Shown here in pieces: positions 6,348 through 6,975 of a stretch of 6,975 bases of DNA. How positions within the stretch are numbered: position 1 is the first letter of the stretch; the number at the start of each line of letters is the position of its first letter. Made by a program: the position numbers and the translations under genes. The stretch covers positions 1 to 6,975 of the forward strand of contig JAJRTM010000443.1 in assembly GCA_024278285.1 (NCBI GenBank), in the 5' to 3' direction. The notes below the pieces were generated by a model. That model was given only the letters and a program-made list of their open reading frames with translations, ran no database searches and was not told the origin of the DNA. The DNA comes from Planctomycetota bacterium. GTDB taxonomy: Bacteria > Planctomycetota > Planctomycetia > Planctomycetales > Planctomycetaceae.

Positions 6348-6611
6348 GTGGCCAAGAAAAAAGCAGCGAAAAAAGCAGCGAAGAAGACCGTAAAGAAAAA
6401 GGCAGCCAAAAAAGTTGCCAAGAAGACCGTCAAGAAAAAGGCAGCCAAAAAAGTTGCCAAGAAGACGGTAAAGAAAAAGGCAGCCAAAAAGACGACCAAG
6501 AAAACGGTCGCCAAGAAAGCAGCCAAGAAAACGGTAAAGAAAACCGTTAAGAAAAAAGCAGCCAAGAAACCTGCAAAGAAGAAGGCTGCTGCTAAGAAAA
6601 AGAAAAAGTAG
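6348..6611 (+). CDS. Histone H1-like lysine/alanine-rich DNA-binding protein
   Basis: This 87-aa protein contains only six residue types: by count 47 Lys, 22 Ala, 8 Thr, 8 Val, one Pro and the initiator Met. It has no acidic, aromatic or Cys residue. The pattern KKxAAKK/KKTVKK resembles the C-terminal tail of eukaryotic histone H1 and of bacterial H1-like proteins (chlamydial Hc1/Hc2, AlgP-type tails), which bind and compact DNA through charge. A nucleoid-condensing role is therefore the best inference; RNA or ribosome binding is the alternative. There is no globular domain, so the whole protein is a tail. Residues 14-52 are three 13-residue repeats (TVKKKAAKKVAKK type), with shorter TVKK units after them. 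The GTG start is fixed by GAGGAGGAG five bases upstream. It is a single-gene unit with a long non-coding leader region and its own terminator. Codons mix AAA and AAG, and the minus strand reads through as a spurious Phe-rich frame. Confidence 0.9.
   Translation: MAKKKAAKKAAKKTVKKKAAKKVAKKTVKKKAAKKVAKKTVKKKAAKKTTKKTVAKKAAKKTVKKTVKKKAAKKPAKKKAAAKKKKK
6387..6503 (+). repeat. Three 39-bp tandem repeats inside the histone-like gene
   Basis: Units lie at 6387-6425, 6426-6464 and 6465-6503. The first two differ at one base (GTAAAG versus GTCAAG); the third diverges near its end, changing KVAKK to KTTKK. Each unit encodes 13 residues, so gain or loss of a unit keeps the frame. This points to recent duplication by slippage or unequal recombination and predicts length variation among related strains. 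Confidence 0.85.
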
Positions 6612-6645
6612 TCCTCAATTCGTTGAGACAACTTAATGAAAGAAG

Positions 6646-6672
6646 CGATCAGTCTGACTGGTCGCTTTTTTT
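6646..6672 (+). terminator. Rho-independent terminator of the histone-like gene
   Basis: GCGATCAGT (6646... read from G6645-C6646 boundary) pairs with ACTGGTCGC over nine base pairs including one G-U, around a CTG loop. Seven T residues follow at 6666-6672. It begins about 34 bp after the stop codon. A smaller hairpin, CTCAA-TTCG-TTGAG (6614-6627), precedes it just after the stop. Confidence 0.88.
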
Positions 6673-6696
6673 ATTGGTTTAACCGTGTTGCAATAG

Positions 6697-6720
6697 TTTG
6701 GTGCGTTGCAACGCACCAAA
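6697..6720. repeat. Perfect 24-bp palindrome
   Basis: TTTGGTGCGTTG is followed directly by its reverse complement, with no spacer. It lies 24 bp beyond the terminator T-tract, flanked by ACCGTG on the left (6682-6687) and CACCGTGTG on the right (6721-6729). It is non-coding and probably another palindromic intergenic repeat rather than a second terminator, since no T-run follows. Confidence 0.7.
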
Positions 6721-6770
6721 CACCGTGTGCATAATCCATGTTCTACAGACAGTAATACAATGCCGTCAAT

Positions 6771-6964
6771 CAATGGTGCCGGCTCTTTTAGTCGTAGGAT
6801 GGCGTGCTTGCACCTGTTGTTTATACATAAGTGCCATCTGAAATAATTACTGGCGTTTTTCATCGATTTCTGACAAGAATGGATAGCCCAGAGGACTTGT
6901 CCTCTGGGTTGCGAAGCAACACGAAGCTTGTCAAGTGCGTTGTTTGAAAGCAACGGCACCATTG
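6771..6964. repeat. Composite palindromic repeat region
   Basis: Eleven-bp arms CAATGGTGCCG (6771-6781) and CGGCACCATTG (6954-6964) bracket a series of dyads. These are GTGC-TT-GCAC (6804-6813) inside GATGGC/GCCATC (6798-6803 and 6833-6838); CCCAGAGGAC-TT-GTCCTCTGGG (6887-6908); and TTGC-GAA-GCAA (6909-6919). The segment 6901-6922 is related to 296-316. No gene is credible from 6612 to the window end; the minus-strand open frame at 6633-6962 merely reads through these repeats and the terminator. Confidence 0.6.
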
Positions 6965-6975
6965 AACATACAAGC

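Noticed and set aside
6233..6631. 132-codon Phe/Ala-rich open frame on the minus strand
   Set aside because: It is the antisense of the lysine/alanine codons; absence of stops follows from that composition.
6633..6962. 109-codon open frame on the minus strand at the window end
   Set aside because: It reads through the terminator, the 24-bp palindrome and several hairpins, with no domain, signal or ribosome binding site.

Overview
The window looks like a piece of a planctomycete chromosome, probably order Planctomycetales. This is inferred from gene content and not from any marker gene. It combines a secreted type I sulfatase, a large HEAT-repeat lipoprotein-like protein, a tiny lysine/alanine-only histone H1-like protein, long AT-rich spacers and palindromic intergenic repeats, at a GC content that by eye is in the mid-40s percent. 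No rRNA, tRNA, CRISPR array, transposase or phage gene is visible. Genus cannot be assigned.

Layout. Positions 1-419 hold no convincing gene but three palindromic repeat modules (11-124, 182-198, 296-345) and a possible promoter at 359-386. A sulfatase with a signal peptide follows at 423-1811 (+). Next is a 173-bp inverted-repeat element (1885-2057), then a 104-residue two-helix membrane protein (2094-2408, +) whose core resembles a cut-down TolQ/ExbB/MotA channel subunit. It converges on a 966-codon HEAT-repeat protein on the minus strand (2457-5357), which has a lipobox and a doubtful start.

About 990 bp without a plausible gene (5358-6347) separates the divergent HEAT and histone-like genes. 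This stretch has an A-tract-rich part, two abutting palindromes (5627-5650) and a cluster of GTAAG-type motifs (6116-6247). The histone-like gene (6348-6611, +) has the best Shine-Dalgarno sequence in the window and is followed by a clear intrinsic terminator (6646-6672). The last 300 bp are again palindromic repeat DNA, including a perfect 24-bp palindrome and a module related to the one at 296-316.

Functional links. The genes do not form an obvious pathway or operon: the sulfatase acts outside the cytoplasm on sulfated substrates, the small membrane protein and the HEAT protein belong to the envelope, and the lysine-rich protein should bind DNA. I found no convincing new multi-gene system. 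The most unusual material is non-coding (the repeat modules and the motif-rich leader of the histone-like gene), together with the extreme composition and internal 39-bp repeats of the histone-like gene itself.
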